Position numbers and translations under genes: made by a program | The notes under the pieces: generated by a model | Told to the model about the DNA's origin: nothing | Databases searched by the model: none | The model's input: the letters and a program-made list of their open reading frames with translations, nothing else | Part shown: piece after piece, positions 9,124 to 16,856 of the stretch | Layout of the letters: each line of letters starts with the position of its first letter | Position numbering within the stretch: position 1 is the first letter of the stretch | Assembly (NCBI RefSeq): GCF_001476655.1 | Contig: NZ_LDRT01000069.1 | Span: forward strand, 1 to 38,067 | Length of the DNA stretch: 38,067 nucleotides | From: Microbacterium testaceum | GTDB taxonomy: Bacteria; Actinomycetota; Actinomycetes; Actinomycetales; Microbacteriaceae | Reading direction: 5' to 3'

Positions 9124-9896
9124 CCGACGGCATCCTGCTCCACGTCGAGGGAGGGCTCGCCCGCGTGACCTTCGATCGCCCCGCGTCACTGAACGCGATG
9201 GACTTCCCGATGGCCCGCCGCTGGCGCGCCGTCGCGCACGAGGTCACCTCCGACTCCTCGGTCGGAGCGGTGATCCTGGATGCCAACGGCCCCGCGTTCT
9301 GCGCCGGCGGCGACGTGGTCGCCATGTCGACGAGCGGGTCGTCCGGGGCCGAGGTCACCGAGACCGCCGAGGCGATCCACGACGGCATCCGCACCTTCGC
9401 CGAGGCACCGCTGCCGATGGTCGCCGCGGTGCAGGGGGCCGTGGCGGGCGGGGGGCTCGGGCTCATGCTCACCGCCGACTACGTCGTCGCGAGCGAGAAC
9501 GCGCGCTTCGTCAGCCGGTACGCGAACATCGGGCTGACTCCCGACCTGGGCGTCTCGACGCTGCTGCCCGCCGCGATCGGCCAGCGCCGCGCCCTGCAGC
9601 TGCTGTTGCAGGACCGCATGCTCTCGGCCGACGAGGCGCGCGAGTGGGGTCTCGTGGCCGAGGTCGTGGCATCCGCCGATCTGGTCTCGCGGGTCGACGA
9701 GATCGCGCGCTTCTGGCTCGACGGGGCGACCGCCGCCTTCGGGCAGGCGACGCGTCTCGTGCGGGTCGGGGCCGGCCGCACGTTCCCCGAGAACCTCGAC
9801 GACGAGGCCGCCACGATCGGCGCCGCCTTCGACACCCCCGAGGCGAAGGCGCGGGTCGCTGCGTTCGCCGCGGCCTCCGCGAAAGGACGCTCGTGA
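9120..9896 (+). CDS. Enoyl-CoA hydratase/isomerase family protein, PaaG-like
   Basis: A 258-residue crotonase. The two oxyanion-hole segments are A-F-C-A-G-G-D (59-65) and G-A-V-A-G-G-G-L-G (106-114). The acid-base position reads N-I-G-L-T-P-D-L-G with D142, where classical hydratases have a catalytic Glu. The pattern and the later L-S-A-D-E-A-R-E-W-G-L resemble PaaG-type isomerases, which move double bonds or isomerise epoxides on CoA esters. It is tightly coupled to both neighbours (4-bp overlaps), so it should act on the same acyl-CoA intermediates as the two SDRs. The exact substrate is unknown. Confidence 0.87.
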   Translation: MTDGILLHVEGGLARVTFDRPASLNAMDFPMARRWRAVAHEVTSDSSVGAVILDANGPAFCAGGDVVAMSTSGSSGAEVTETAEAIHDGIRTFAEAPLPMVAAVQGAVAGGGLGLMLTADYVVASENARFVSRYANIGLTPDLGVSTLLPAAIGQRRALQLLLQDRMLSADEAREWGLVAEVVASADLVSRVDEIARFWLDGATAAFGQATRLVRVGAGRTFPENLDDEAATIGAAFDTPEAKARVAAFAAASAKGRS

Positions 9897-10723
9897 CGCT
9901 CGCCGGAAAGACCATCCTCATGTCGGGCGGGAGCCGCGGCATCGGCCTCGCGATCGCGCTGCGCGCCGCGCGCGACGGCGCGAACATCGCGATGCTCGCC
10001 AAGACCGACACCCCGCACCCCAAGCTCGAGGGCACCGTGCACACCGCGGCGGAGGCGATCCGGGCGGCGGGCGGGCAGGCGCTGCCCATCGTCGGCGACG
10101 TGCGGGACGAGGCATCCATCACCGAAGCCGTGATGCGCACGGTCGGGGAGTTCGGCGGCATCGACGTCGTCGTCAACAACGCCAGCGTGATCGACCTCTC
10201 GGGCTCACTCGAGCTCGCGACGAAGAAGTACGACCTCATGCAGGACGTCAACGTGCGCGGCACGTTCCTGCTTTCTCGCGCGGCGATCCCTCAGCTGAAG
10301 GATGCCGAGAACCCGCACATTCTCTCGCTCTCGCCGCCGCTGAACGTGACGCCGAAGTGGCTCGGCGCGCACACCGGGTACAGCCTCGCGAAGTTCGGCA
10401 TGACGATGGCGACGCTCGGCCTCGCGTCGGAGTTCGCCGGCGACGGAATCGCGGCGAACACCCTGTGGCCGCGCACGACGATCGCGACCGCGGCCGTGCA
10501 GAACGTGATCGGCGGCGACCGCCTCATGCGGGTGTCGCGCACGCCCGAGATCTACGCGGACGCCGCGTACGAGGTGCTCACGTCCCCGTCGCGGGAGCGG
10601 ACCGGGCAGACGCTCATCGTCGAGGACGTGCTCGAGGCAGCCGGAGTCACGGACTTCTCGGGGTACGCGGCCGTGCCGGGGACGCCGGACGCGGCGATGT
10701 ACCCGGACATCTTCTTGGACTGA
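9893..10723 (+). CDS. SDR family oxidoreductase, HSDL2-like
   Basis: A 276-residue short-chain dehydrogenase beginning at a GTG that overlaps the crotonase stop as GTGA, with aaagga upstream. It has SGGSRGIG (11-18), NNAS (95-98), the catalytic serine in L-S-L-S-P-P-L-N (145-152), and Y163/K167 in Y-S-L-A-K. The blocks S-P-P-L-N and N-T-L-W-P-R-T are hallmarks of the hydroxysteroid-dehydrogenase-like 2 (HSDL2) group, linked in other organisms to fatty-acid or branched lipid metabolism. HSDL2 proteins often carry an SCP2 lipid-transfer domain; it is absent here. It is the last gene of the three-gene operon. Confidence 0.87.
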   Translation: MTLAGKTILMSGGSRGIGLAIALRAARDGANIAMLAKTDTPHPKLEGTVHTAAEAIRAAGGQALPIVGDVRDEASITEAVMRTVGEFGGIDVVVNNASVIDLSGSLELATKKYDLMQDVNVRGTFLLSRAAIPQLKDAENPHILSLSPPLNVTPKWLGAHTGYSLAKFGMTMATLGLASEFAGDGIAANTLWPRTTIATAAVQNVIGGDRLMRVSRTPEIYADAAYEVLTSPSRERTGQTLIVEDVLEAAGVTDFSGYAAVPGTPDAAMYPDIFLD

Positions 10724-10738
10724 GGTTCGGAGCGGGTT

Positions 10739-10767
10739 CCGGTCCCTTCGGCAGGCTCAAGGACCGG
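10739..10767 (-). repeat. REP-like palindromic element, copy 1
   Basis: A 7-bp stem (ccggtcc / ggaccgg) encloses cttcggcaggctcaa. Read on the minus strand the core is ttgagcctgccgaag, the same core (tgagcytgycgaag) as copy 2 at 10799-10825, which lies in the opposite orientation. The pair sits between the convergent SDR and GntR genes and may act as a two-way transcript end. Confidence 0.7.
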
Positions 10768-10798
10768 GGGTGCGTGCGCGGGGTTATCGCGCGGGGAG

Positions 10799-10825
10799 CG
10801 GTGGCTGAGCTCGTCGAAGCCACCG
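10799..10825 (+). repeat. REP-like palindromic element, copy 2
   Basis: An 8-bp perfect stem (cggtggct / agccaccg) with an 11-base interior gagctcgtcga. The tgagctcgtcgaag core matches the inverted first copy 32 bp to the left. Repeats with this core are, to my knowledge, common between genes in Microbacteriaceae; their function is not established. Confidence 0.7.
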
Positions 10826-10840
10826 CGGAAGAGTCGGGCG

Positions 10841-11518
10841 TCAGCTCTCGCCGCGGAACAGTGCGAGCGGGTCGAGGTCGTCCTCGCCCTCGGACAGTGC
10901 GTGCGCCACGCGGTTCTTCGCGCTGACCAGGTGCGTGCGCAGCAGTTCCGCCAGGCGCGCGCCGTCGCCGTCGCGGATGGCGGCGAGCATCTCGCGATGC
11001 TCCTCGTCGGCCTGGCCTCGACCGCCGAGATGATCGATGTTCTCCTGGGAGTACGGCTGCACCGCGGCCAGGAGCCCGCGAAGGATCTCCGCCGTCCGGG
11101 GGCGTCCCGCCGCGTCGTAGAGGCGCGAGTGGAACTCGAAGTTCGCGCGCATCCACCGGCCGACGTCGTCCGAGGATTCCATCTCGGCGACCCGTGACTC
11201 CAGCGCCGTGATCTCGCCGCGCGAGATGCGGCGAACGATGTCGTCGGCGATCGTCGGCTCGAGCAGGAGCCGCAGTTCGTAGAGCTCATCGAGCTCGTCG
11301 CGATCGAGCGTGCGGACCGAGGCACCCCCGCCGGGCGTCATCTCGATCACGCCCTCGGTCGCGAGGATGCGAAGGGCCTCGCGCACGGGGCTGCGGCTGA
11401 CGTCGAACCGTCGGGCGAGGTCCTCTTGCACGAGCGCCGCACCCGGGGGGATGACCTTCTCGCGGATGGCCAAGGCGATCCGCGAAGCGATCACCTCGGG
11501 GCTCATCGATGCCGCCAC
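10841..11518 (-). CDS. GntR family regulator with FCD effector domain
   Basis: A 225-residue FadR-type regulator. The winged-helix DNA-binding domain is at about residues 5-72 (V-S-R-S-P-V-R-E-A-L-R-I-L, then G-V-I-E-M-T-P-G-G-G). The all-helical FCD ligand domain spans about 80-210, with metal-site histidines likely in F-H-S-R-L and E-E-H-R-E-M. Such proteins usually repress catabolic operons until an organic-acid-like inducer binds. The GTG at 11518 is preferred over the ATG at 11506 because a gaggagg site sits 4 bases before it. The gene is divergent from the eight-gene transporter/esterase/AtuA operon, with a large palindrome between them, so it is the likely repressor. Confidence 0.9.
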   Translation of the reverse strand: MAASMSPEVIASRIALAIREKVIPPGAALVQEDLARRFDVSRSPVREALRILATEGVIEMTPGGGASVRTLDRDELDELYELRLLLEPTIADDIVRRISRGEITALESRVAEMESSDDVGRWMRANFEFHSRLYDAAGRPRTAEILRGLLAAVQPYSQENIDHLGGRGQADEEHREMLAAIRDGDGARLAELLRTHLVSAKNRVAHALSEGEDDLDPLALFRGES

Positions 11519-11580
11519 TTTGCCTCCTCGTTCGGTCGCGGACGCCGTCACCCGTTCGTTCGAGGATAGGGGCGAGCGCG

Positions 11581-11609
11581 TTGCGTATCCATTGGATCCA
11601 GTGTATACA
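11581..11609 (+). promoter_or_regulatory. Promoter of the ABC/esterase/AtuA operon (TTGCGT-17-TATACA)
   Basis: A -35-like TTGCGT (11581-11586) and a -10-like TATACA (11604-11609) are separated by 17 bases. A start near 11616 would give a leader of about 50 bases ending in a ggag site before the ATG at 11666. Both boxes lie in or at the edge of the operator palindrome. Confidence 0.55.
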
Positions 11610-11619
11610 GTGGATACGC
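11583..11619. promoter_or_regulatory. Large palindromic operator, probable GntR/FCD binding site
   Basis: Perfect outer arms gcgtatcca (11583-11591) and tggatacgc (11611-11619) enclose a second dyad, atccagtgtatacagtggat at 11596-11615. That dyad is symmetric except for one mirrored G pair and centres on tgtataca. The region is far more AT-rich than its surroundings and covers the promoter -10 box, so a bound repressor would block initiation. Overlapping half-sites suggest two dimers or alternative registers. Confidence 0.75.
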
Positions 11620-11665
11620 GTTCCCCCGACGCGGCATCCCGAACCCCGACGATGGAGTTTCTGCA

Positions 11666-13270
11666 ATGAGGCACGATGTTCGACCGAACCGGCGCGTGCG
11701 CCGGCTGATCCCGCTCGCCGCGCTCGCGGCGGCATCCGCCCTCGTCCTCTCGGGCTGCGGTGCCGACGGCACCACCAGCACCGGGAGCATCTCGGACGGC
11801 GGCGAACCGCAGGCCGGCGGCACCCTGACCGTGGCCCTGTCCGCGACGCCGTCGATCATCGACCCGTTCGCGACGAGCCTGCAGGCCGACTGGGTCATCG
11901 CTCGTCAGGTCTGCGAGCCGCTCTTCGACGTCTCGACCTCGTTCGAGGTCGGCCCCGTGCTGGCGAAGGATCTCGTCGACAACGGGGGCGGCAGCTACAC
12001 GCTGACCCTGCGGGACGGCGTGACCTTCCAGGACGGCGAGCCGTTCACCTCGGCCGACGTGATCGCGAGTCTCAACCGCTACTTCCTCACCCCGGGCAAC
12101 GGCTCGATCCTGAAGTCGCTCACCACCTCGATCGACGCCGTCGACGACACGACCCTCACGATCACGCTGAACACGCCGAGCCCCCTGCTCCCGACGCTCC
12201 TCACGACCGCGTACATGATGCCCGCGAGCATCGTGAAGGACCGCCCGATCACCGACGCCGTCTCCGATCTCGTGTGCACCGGTCCCTACAAGCTCACCAG
12301 CTACGCGGCCGACGGTGATGTCGTCCTCGACCGCTGGGACGGCTACAAGAAGCTCGACACCCCCGGCGACGGCGGGCTCGGCGCGAAGAACGCGTACGCC
12401 GACCAGATCGTCTTCACCCCGATGCCCGAGGCGTCCACGCGCCGCCAGGCGACCGAGGCCGGTCAGGTCGACATCGGCGGCTCGCTGTCGTACGACGACT
12501 ACGACTCCGTCAGCAGCGGCGGGGTGGCCCAAGCCGTCCTGCTCAGCCCGACCTCGGGCTCGACCGTCGTGTTCAACAAGGCGCAGGGCATCATGTCGAA
12601 CGTCTCCATGCGGCAGGCGTTCCTCGCCGCGCTGAACATGGACGACATCATGCTCGCCGCCTTCGGCAACCCCGAGTTCTACTCGGTCGACGGCAGCATC
12701 ATCCCCGAGGTGAACAGCACCTGGGCGACCGACGCCGGGACCGAGAACTACAACAAGCCCGACCTCGACCGCGTGAAGAAGCTCCTCGACGAGGCCGGCT
12801 ACACGGGCGAGCCGATCCGCTGGCTCACCACCAAGGAGGACCCCTCCTGGTACGGCCCGTCGCTTCCGGCTCAGCAGCAGCTGAAGGAAGCCGGCATCAA
12901 CATCGACCTGCAGGTCATCGACCGCGCGAGCGTCATCCAGCGGCGCACCGACCCGACGGCCTTCGACCTGTTCTCGTCCGGCATCCCGACCTACGCCGAT
13001 CCGGTGCTGCTGCCGTACCTGCAGCAGACCTTCCCCGGAACCTGGGTCTCGCCCGATCGCGACGCACTGCTGGCGACGCTGTCGACCGAGTCGGACCCCG
13101 CCGCCCGCAAAGCGACCTGGGAGCAGCTGCAGACCCTCGTGTACGAAGACCTGCCGTTCCTGAAGTTCGGAACGTCGCGCCCGCTGCTCATCACCGCCAA
13201 CCGCGTGCACACCGAGCACCCCGACGAACTGGCCGGCTGGTACTACAACACCTGGCTCGACCAGTCCTGA
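11666..13270 (+). CDS. ABC transporter substrate-binding lipoprotein, peptide/nickel (SBP_bac_5) family
   Basis: A 534-residue exported lipoprotein. A basic N-terminus and hydrophobic segment end in the lipobox L-V-L-S-G-C (Cys near residue 31), followed by a Gly/Ser/Thr linker. The mature part has family-5 features: G-G-T-L-T-V-A near residue 51, Y-T-L-T-L-R-D-G-V-T-F-Q-D-G-E-P-F, and F-N-K-A with M-R-Q-A-F-L-A-A-L-N. These proteins capture oligopeptides but also opines, glycosides, nickel and other ligands, so the ligand cannot be read from the family. It is first in the operon, behind the operator/promoter at 11581-11619, with ggag before the ATG. Confidence 0.92.
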   Translation: MRHDVRPNRRVRRLIPLAALAAASALVLSGCGADGTTSTGSISDGGEPQAGGTLTVALSATPSIIDPFATSLQADWVIARQVCEPLFDVSTSFEVGPVLAKDLVDNGGGSYTLTLRDGVTFQDGEPFTSADVIASLNRYFLTPGNGSILKSLTTSIDAVDDTTLTITLNTPSPLLPTLLTTAYMMPASIVKDRPITDAVSDLVCTGPYKLTSYAADGDVVLDRWDGYKKLDTPGDGGLGAKNAYADQIVFTPMPEASTRRQATEAGQVDIGGSLSYDDYDSVSSGGVAQAVLLSPTSGSTVVFNKAQGIMSNVSMRQAFLAALNMDDIMLAAFGNPEFYSVDGSIIPEVNSTWATDAGTENYNKPDLDRVKKLLDEAGYTGEPIRWLTTKEDPSWYGPSLPAQQQLKEAGINIDLQVIDRASVIQRRTDPTAFDLFSSGIPTYADPVLLPYLQQTFPGTWVSPDRDALLATLSTESDPAARKATWEQLQTLVYEDLPFLKFGTSRPLLITANRVHTEHPDELAGWYYNTWLDQS

Positions 13271-13299
13271 CCCCGCTCCACCCCCGACAAGGATCCCCC

Positions 13300-14187
13300 A
13301 TGTCCGAGATGACCGTCCCCACGACGACGTCGATCGAAGCGGCGGCCGCGCGCACCGTGCGACCACGACTGTGGCGTCGACTCCTGCACCGACCGATCGC
13401 CGTGGTGGCGCTCATCCTCCTTCTCGTGATGGCGGGGGCGGCTCTGCTCGCCCCCGTCCTCGCGGGGGATCCCAACGCCTTCGTCGCCGTCGAACGGCTG
13501 CGCCCGCCCTCGGCGACGCACATCTTCGGCACCGACAACCTCGGACGTGACGTGTACTCGCGCACCGTGTTCGGGGCGCAGGCATCGCTCACGGTCGGCG
13601 TCGTCACGGCCGTCATCACGACCGCGATCGGTGTGGTCCTCGGCATCCTGGCCGGCATGTTCCGCTGGTTCGACGCGGTCGTCATGCGCATCGTCGACGG
13701 CGTGATGTCGTTCCCGATCATCGTGCTCGCGCTGGCGATGACGGCGATCCTCGGGCCCGGGCTCGGGACCGTGATTCTCGCGATGACGATCGTATTCGTC
13801 CCGGGCATGACCCGCGTGGTGCGCAGCTCGGCGCTCGTCGCGAGCGAACTGCCGATGGTCGACTCCGCCCGGGCGATCGGCGCCGGCAGCATCCGCATCT
13901 TCTGGCGGTACATCCTCCCGCAGGCGACGACCCCGGTGCTCGTGCAGGCGGCCATCACCTTCACCACCGCCGTGCTCGTCGAGTCCGCGCTGAGCTTCAT
14001 CGGCGCGGGGCTCCCGCCGAACGTGCCGAGCTGGGGAGCGTCGCTGTCGGAGGCCCGCAGCTATCTCACCTCGGCGGTGTGGATGTGGGGCTTCCCGGGG
14101 CTCGCACTGATTCTCACGGTCCTCGCCATGAACATCGTCATCGACAACGTCCGTGACATCCTCGACCCGCGCGCCGGAGGCCGCTGA
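13300..14187 (+). CDS. ABC transporter permease, DppC/OppC type
   Basis: A 295-residue inner-membrane permease. A polar N-terminus and first helix (about 33-53) precede the typical H-I-F-G-T-D-N-L-G-R-D-V segment, then five more helices. The cytoplasmic coupling loop reads S-A-R-A-I-G-A-G followed by R-Y-I-L-P-Q-A (around residues 190-210), and the C-terminus ends with N-V-R-D-I-L-D-P. Its place after the binding protein and one base before the second permease supports a heterodimeric channel. An aagga site lies ahead of the ATG. Permease order C-then-B is reversed from the usual B-then-C. Confidence 0.93.
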   Translation: MSEMTVPTTTSIEAAAARTVRPRLWRRLLHRPIAVVALILLLVMAGAALLAPVLAGDPNAFVAVERLRPPSATHIFGTDNLGRDVYSRTVFGAQASLTVGVVTAVITTAIGVVLGILAGMFRWFDAVVMRIVDGVMSFPIIVLALAMTAILGPGLGTVILAMTIVFVPGMTRVVRSSALVASELPMVDSARAIGAGSIRIFWRYILPQATTPVLVQAAITFTTAVLVESALSFIGAGLPPNVPSWGASLSEARSYLTSAVWMWGFPGLALILTVLAMNIVIDNVRDILDPRAGGR

Positions 14188-14188
14188 C

Positions 14189-15145
14189 ATGCTCCGCTAT
14201 CTCGCGCAGCGCCTCCTCGCGCTGCTGCCCACCGTGGCCGTGCCCCTGGTGCTGGTCTTCCTCCTGCTGCGTCTCGCCCCGGGCGACCCGGCCGCCATCC
14301 TGTTGGGCGACTCCGCGACGCCCGACCAGGTCGCCGCCCTCCGTGAGCAGCTGGGCCTGAACGCTCCCCTGTGGGAGCAGTTCGGCCGCTTCCTCGGCGA
14401 CGTGGTCACCCTCCGCCTCGGTGACAGTCTCTTCCTCGGCAAGCCCGTGGTCGCCGTCATCCCCGACTACGCCCTCGTGACCCTCGAGATCAGCGTGATC
14501 GCGCTGATCGTGGCGCTCGTGCTCGGCATCGGGCTGGGTGCTCTCGCGGCGTTCCGCAACGGGCGCCCCGCCGGCCGCGTGGCCACGGCCCTCGGCATCA
14601 TCGGCATCTCGGTGCCGCAGTTCGTCGTCGCGCTGATCCTGATCGTCGTGTTCGCCGCCTGGCTGCACTGGTTCAACGTGGGCGGCTTCGTGCCGATGTC
14701 GAAGGGGTTCTGGCCGCACCTGCGCTCGATCACCCTCCCGGCTCTGTCGCTCGGGATCGCCGAGTCGGCGTTCGTGGCCCGGATCACCCGCGGCGCGATC
14801 CTCGACGTCGTCCGCGAGCCGTTCGTCACGACCGCTCGCTCGCTCGGGGTCGCCCCGCGACGCATCGGCGCGGTGCACATCGTGCGCGTCGCCGCCCTGC
14901 CGATCATGACCGTCGCCGGACTGCTGGTGGCGAGCCTGCTGTCGGGCAGCGCCGTCGTCGAGACGATCTTCGGCGTTCCGGGGATGGGCCGCCTGCTCCT
15001 GGATGCCGTCGGGCGTCGGGACTACTCGCTGGTGCAGGGCATCGTGCTGTTCACCGGCCTCTTCGTGATCATCGTCAATCTCTTGGTCGATCTGTCGTAT
15101 TCCGTCGTCGACCCGCGCGTCCGTCTCGGGAGGAAGAGCGCATGA
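14189..15145 (+). CDS. ABC transporter permease, DppB/OppB type
   Basis: A 318-residue permease. It starts M-L-R-Y-L-A-Q-R-L-L with the first helix immediately following. A periplasmic loop contains L-R-L-A-P-G-D-P-A and L-G-L-N-A-P-L-W-E-Q-F. The coupling loop is T-A-R-S-L-G-V-A-P-R-R-I near residue 225, and the C-terminus reads Y-S-V-V-D-P-R-V. The ATG at 14189 is one base past the preceding stop; an in-frame upstream ATG at 14153 lies inside the previous gene. The stop overlaps the next gene by ATGA. Confidence 0.93.
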   Translation: MLRYLAQRLLALLPTVAVPLVLVFLLLRLAPGDPAAILLGDSATPDQVAALREQLGLNAPLWEQFGRFLGDVVTLRLGDSLFLGKPVVAVIPDYALVTLEISVIALIVALVLGIGLGALAAFRNGRPAGRVATALGIIGISVPQFVVALILIVVFAAWLHWFNVGGFVPMSKGFWPHLRSITLPALSLGIAESAFVARITRGAILDVVREPFVTTARSLGVAPRRIGAVHIVRVAALPIMTVAGLLVASLLSGSAVVETIFGVPGMGRLLLDAVGRRDYSLVQGIVLFTGLFVIIVNLLVDLSYSVVDPRVRLGRKSA

Positions 15146-16080
15146 GCGCCCCACTGCTGCAGGTCTCCGGCCTCTCCATCACCGCCGACACCGCGGGCGG
15201 ACCCTACGACGCCGTGCGGTCGGTCGACTTCGACCTGGACCGCGGGCGAGCGCTGGCCGTCGTCGGCGAGTCCGGCAGCGGCAAGTCGCTGACCGCTCTC
15301 GCGATCGCCGGGCTCCTCGGTGAGAAGCTCACGCCCCGCGGTTCGGTCCGCTTCGACGGCCGCGAGCTGATCGGCATGGGCGCCGCGGACCGCCGCGCGA
15401 TGGCCGGTCGGCGCATCGGCTTCGTCTTCCAGGAGCCGATGTCGTCCCTGCATCCCATCCTCACCGTCGGGCAGCAGCTCGAGGAGGGCCTGCGCGCCCA
15501 CTTCGACATGAATCGGCGCCAGCGCGCCGACCGGGTGCGCGAGCTCCTCGACATCGTGGGCCTCGGCAAGGCGCGCGACATCCGCGGCGACCGCATCGGC
15601 CAGCTCTCGGGCGGCATGCGCCAGCGCGTCATGATCGCGATGGCCATCTCGTGCGAGCCCGAGCTCGTGATCGCCGACGAGCCCACCACGGCGCTCGACG
15701 TCACCCTCCAGCGTCAGGTGATCGACCTGCTGGGCTCCCTGCGCGAGCGGCTGGGCCTCGCGCTCATGCTCATCACCCATGACCTCGGAGTCGTCGCCGA
15801 GACGTGCGACGAGGCCGTCGTCATGTACGGAGGACAGGTCGTCGAGAGCGGCCCGACCGCGACGCTCCTCCACGACCCGGCACACGATTACACGCGGGCC
15901 CTGCTGATGTCGATCCCGGTGCTCGGCGACGATCGCCCGCGCCTGCCGACCGTGGCATCCATCGCCCCGTGGCTGCGCGATGCGCGACAGGATGCCGCCG
16001 ACCTCCGCCCCGTCACCGAACTCGTCACGGTCGCCCCCGGTCACCGGGTGCGGCGAGAAGCAGAAGGAGTCGCGGCATGA
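15142..16080 (+). CDS. ABC transporter ATP-binding protein, DppD/OppD type
   Basis: A 312-residue ATPase with Walker A GESGSGKS (42-49), the Q-loop V-F-Q-E-P-M-S-S-L-H-P, signature L-S-G-G-M-R-Q-R, Walker B L-V-I-A-D-E-P-T-T-A-L-D and H-loop I-T-H-D-L. The tail continues with H-D-Y-T-R-A-L-L in the oligopeptide-type C-terminal region. It would energise the two permeases as a heterodimer with the next gene product. Start and stop overlap both neighbours by four bases. All motifs are intact. Confidence 0.94.
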   Translation: MSAPLLQVSGLSITADTAGGPYDAVRSVDFDLDRGRALAVVGESGSGKSLTALAIAGLLGEKLTPRGSVRFDGRELIGMGAADRRAMAGRRIGFVFQEPMSSLHPILTVGQQLEEGLRAHFDMNRRQRADRVRELLDIVGLGKARDIRGDRIGQLSGGMRQRVMIAMAISCEPELVIADEPTTALDVTLQRQVIDLLGSLRERLGLALMLITHDLGVVAETCDEAVVMYGGQVVESGPTATLLHDPAHDYTRALLMSIPVLGDDRPRLPTVASIAPWLRDARQDAADLRPVTELVTVAPGHRVRREAEGVAA

Positions 16081-16856
16081 CCGCCCTGCTCGAGGTCGAG
16101 GACCTCACGAAGACCTTCCACGTCTCGCGCCGCCGACAGGTCACAGCCGTGAAGGGCGTGTCGTTCCAGATCGAGAAGGGGCGCACGTACGGCCTGGTCG
16201 GGGAGTCGGGCAGCGGCAAGTCGACCGTCGCGCGCATGATCGCCCGGCTGACCGAGCCCACCTCGGGCACCGTCCGCTTCGACGGTGTCGACGTCACCCG
16301 ACTCGACAGGGCGGCGCGCCAGCAGTACCGGCGCGACGTGCAGATCGTCTTCCAGGACCCGTTCGGCGCGCTGAACCCGCGCATGACGGTCGCCGACCTC
16401 ATCATGGAGCCGCTGCAGGTGCACCGGCGCGGCACGGCGAAAGACCAGCGCGACCGTGCGCGAGAACTCGTCGACCACGTCGGCCTCGGCACGGCCGCGC
16501 TCGAGAAGAAGCCCGTCGACTTCTCGGGCGGTCAGCGCCAGCGCATCATGATCGCGCGCGCCCTCGCCCTGCAACCGCGGCTCATCGTCGCGGACGAGCC
16601 GGTGTCGGCGCTCGACGTGTCGGTGCAGGCGCAGGTGCTCAATCTGCTCAAGGACCTGCAGGAGGCGTTCGGACTCTCCTACCTCTTCATCTCGCACGAC
16701 CTGTCGGTGGTGGAGTTCATCTCCGACCGCATCGGCGTCATGTACCTCGGCGACCTCGTCGAAGAGGGGGACAAGCGCGACATCTACGCGCACCCGACCC
16801 AGGACTACACGCGGTCGCTCATCGACGCGATCCCGACCATCGAGGGGCGACCGTGA
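16077..16856 (+). CDS. ABC transporter ATP-binding protein, DppF/OppF type
   Basis: A 259-residue ATPase with Walker A GESGSGKST (42-50), Q-loop V-F-Q-D-P-F-G-A-L-N-P-R, signature F-S-G-G-Q-R-Q-R (Phe replaces the common Leu), Walker B L-I-V-A-D-E-P-V-S-A-L-D and H-loop I-S-H-D-L. It ends shortly after D-Y-T-R-S-L-I-D-A-I-P, so it lacks most of the usual C-terminal extension of OppF-type proteins (typically above 300 residues). It overlaps the previous gene as ATGA and the esterase as GTGA, placing the esterase firmly in the transporter operon. Confidence 0.93.
   Translation: MTALLEVEDLTKTFHVSRRRQVTAVKGVSFQIEKGRTYGLVGESGSGKSTVARMIARLTEPTSGTVRFDGVDVTRLDRAARQQYRRDVQIVFQDPFGALNPRMTVADLIMEPLQVHRRGTAKDQRDRARELVDHVGLGTAALEKKPVDFSGGQRQRIMIARALALQPRLIVADEPVSALDVSVQAQVLNLLKDLQEAFGLSYLFISHDLSVVEFISDRIGVMYLGDLVEEGDKRDIYAHPTQDYTRSLIDAIPTIEGRP

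Noticed and set aside
11519..13366. A long minus-strand frame extending upstream of the FCD regulator.
   Set aside because: It is antisense to the binding-protein gene, which has a lipobox and family motifs; the regulator begins at the GTG with a strong ribosome-binding site.
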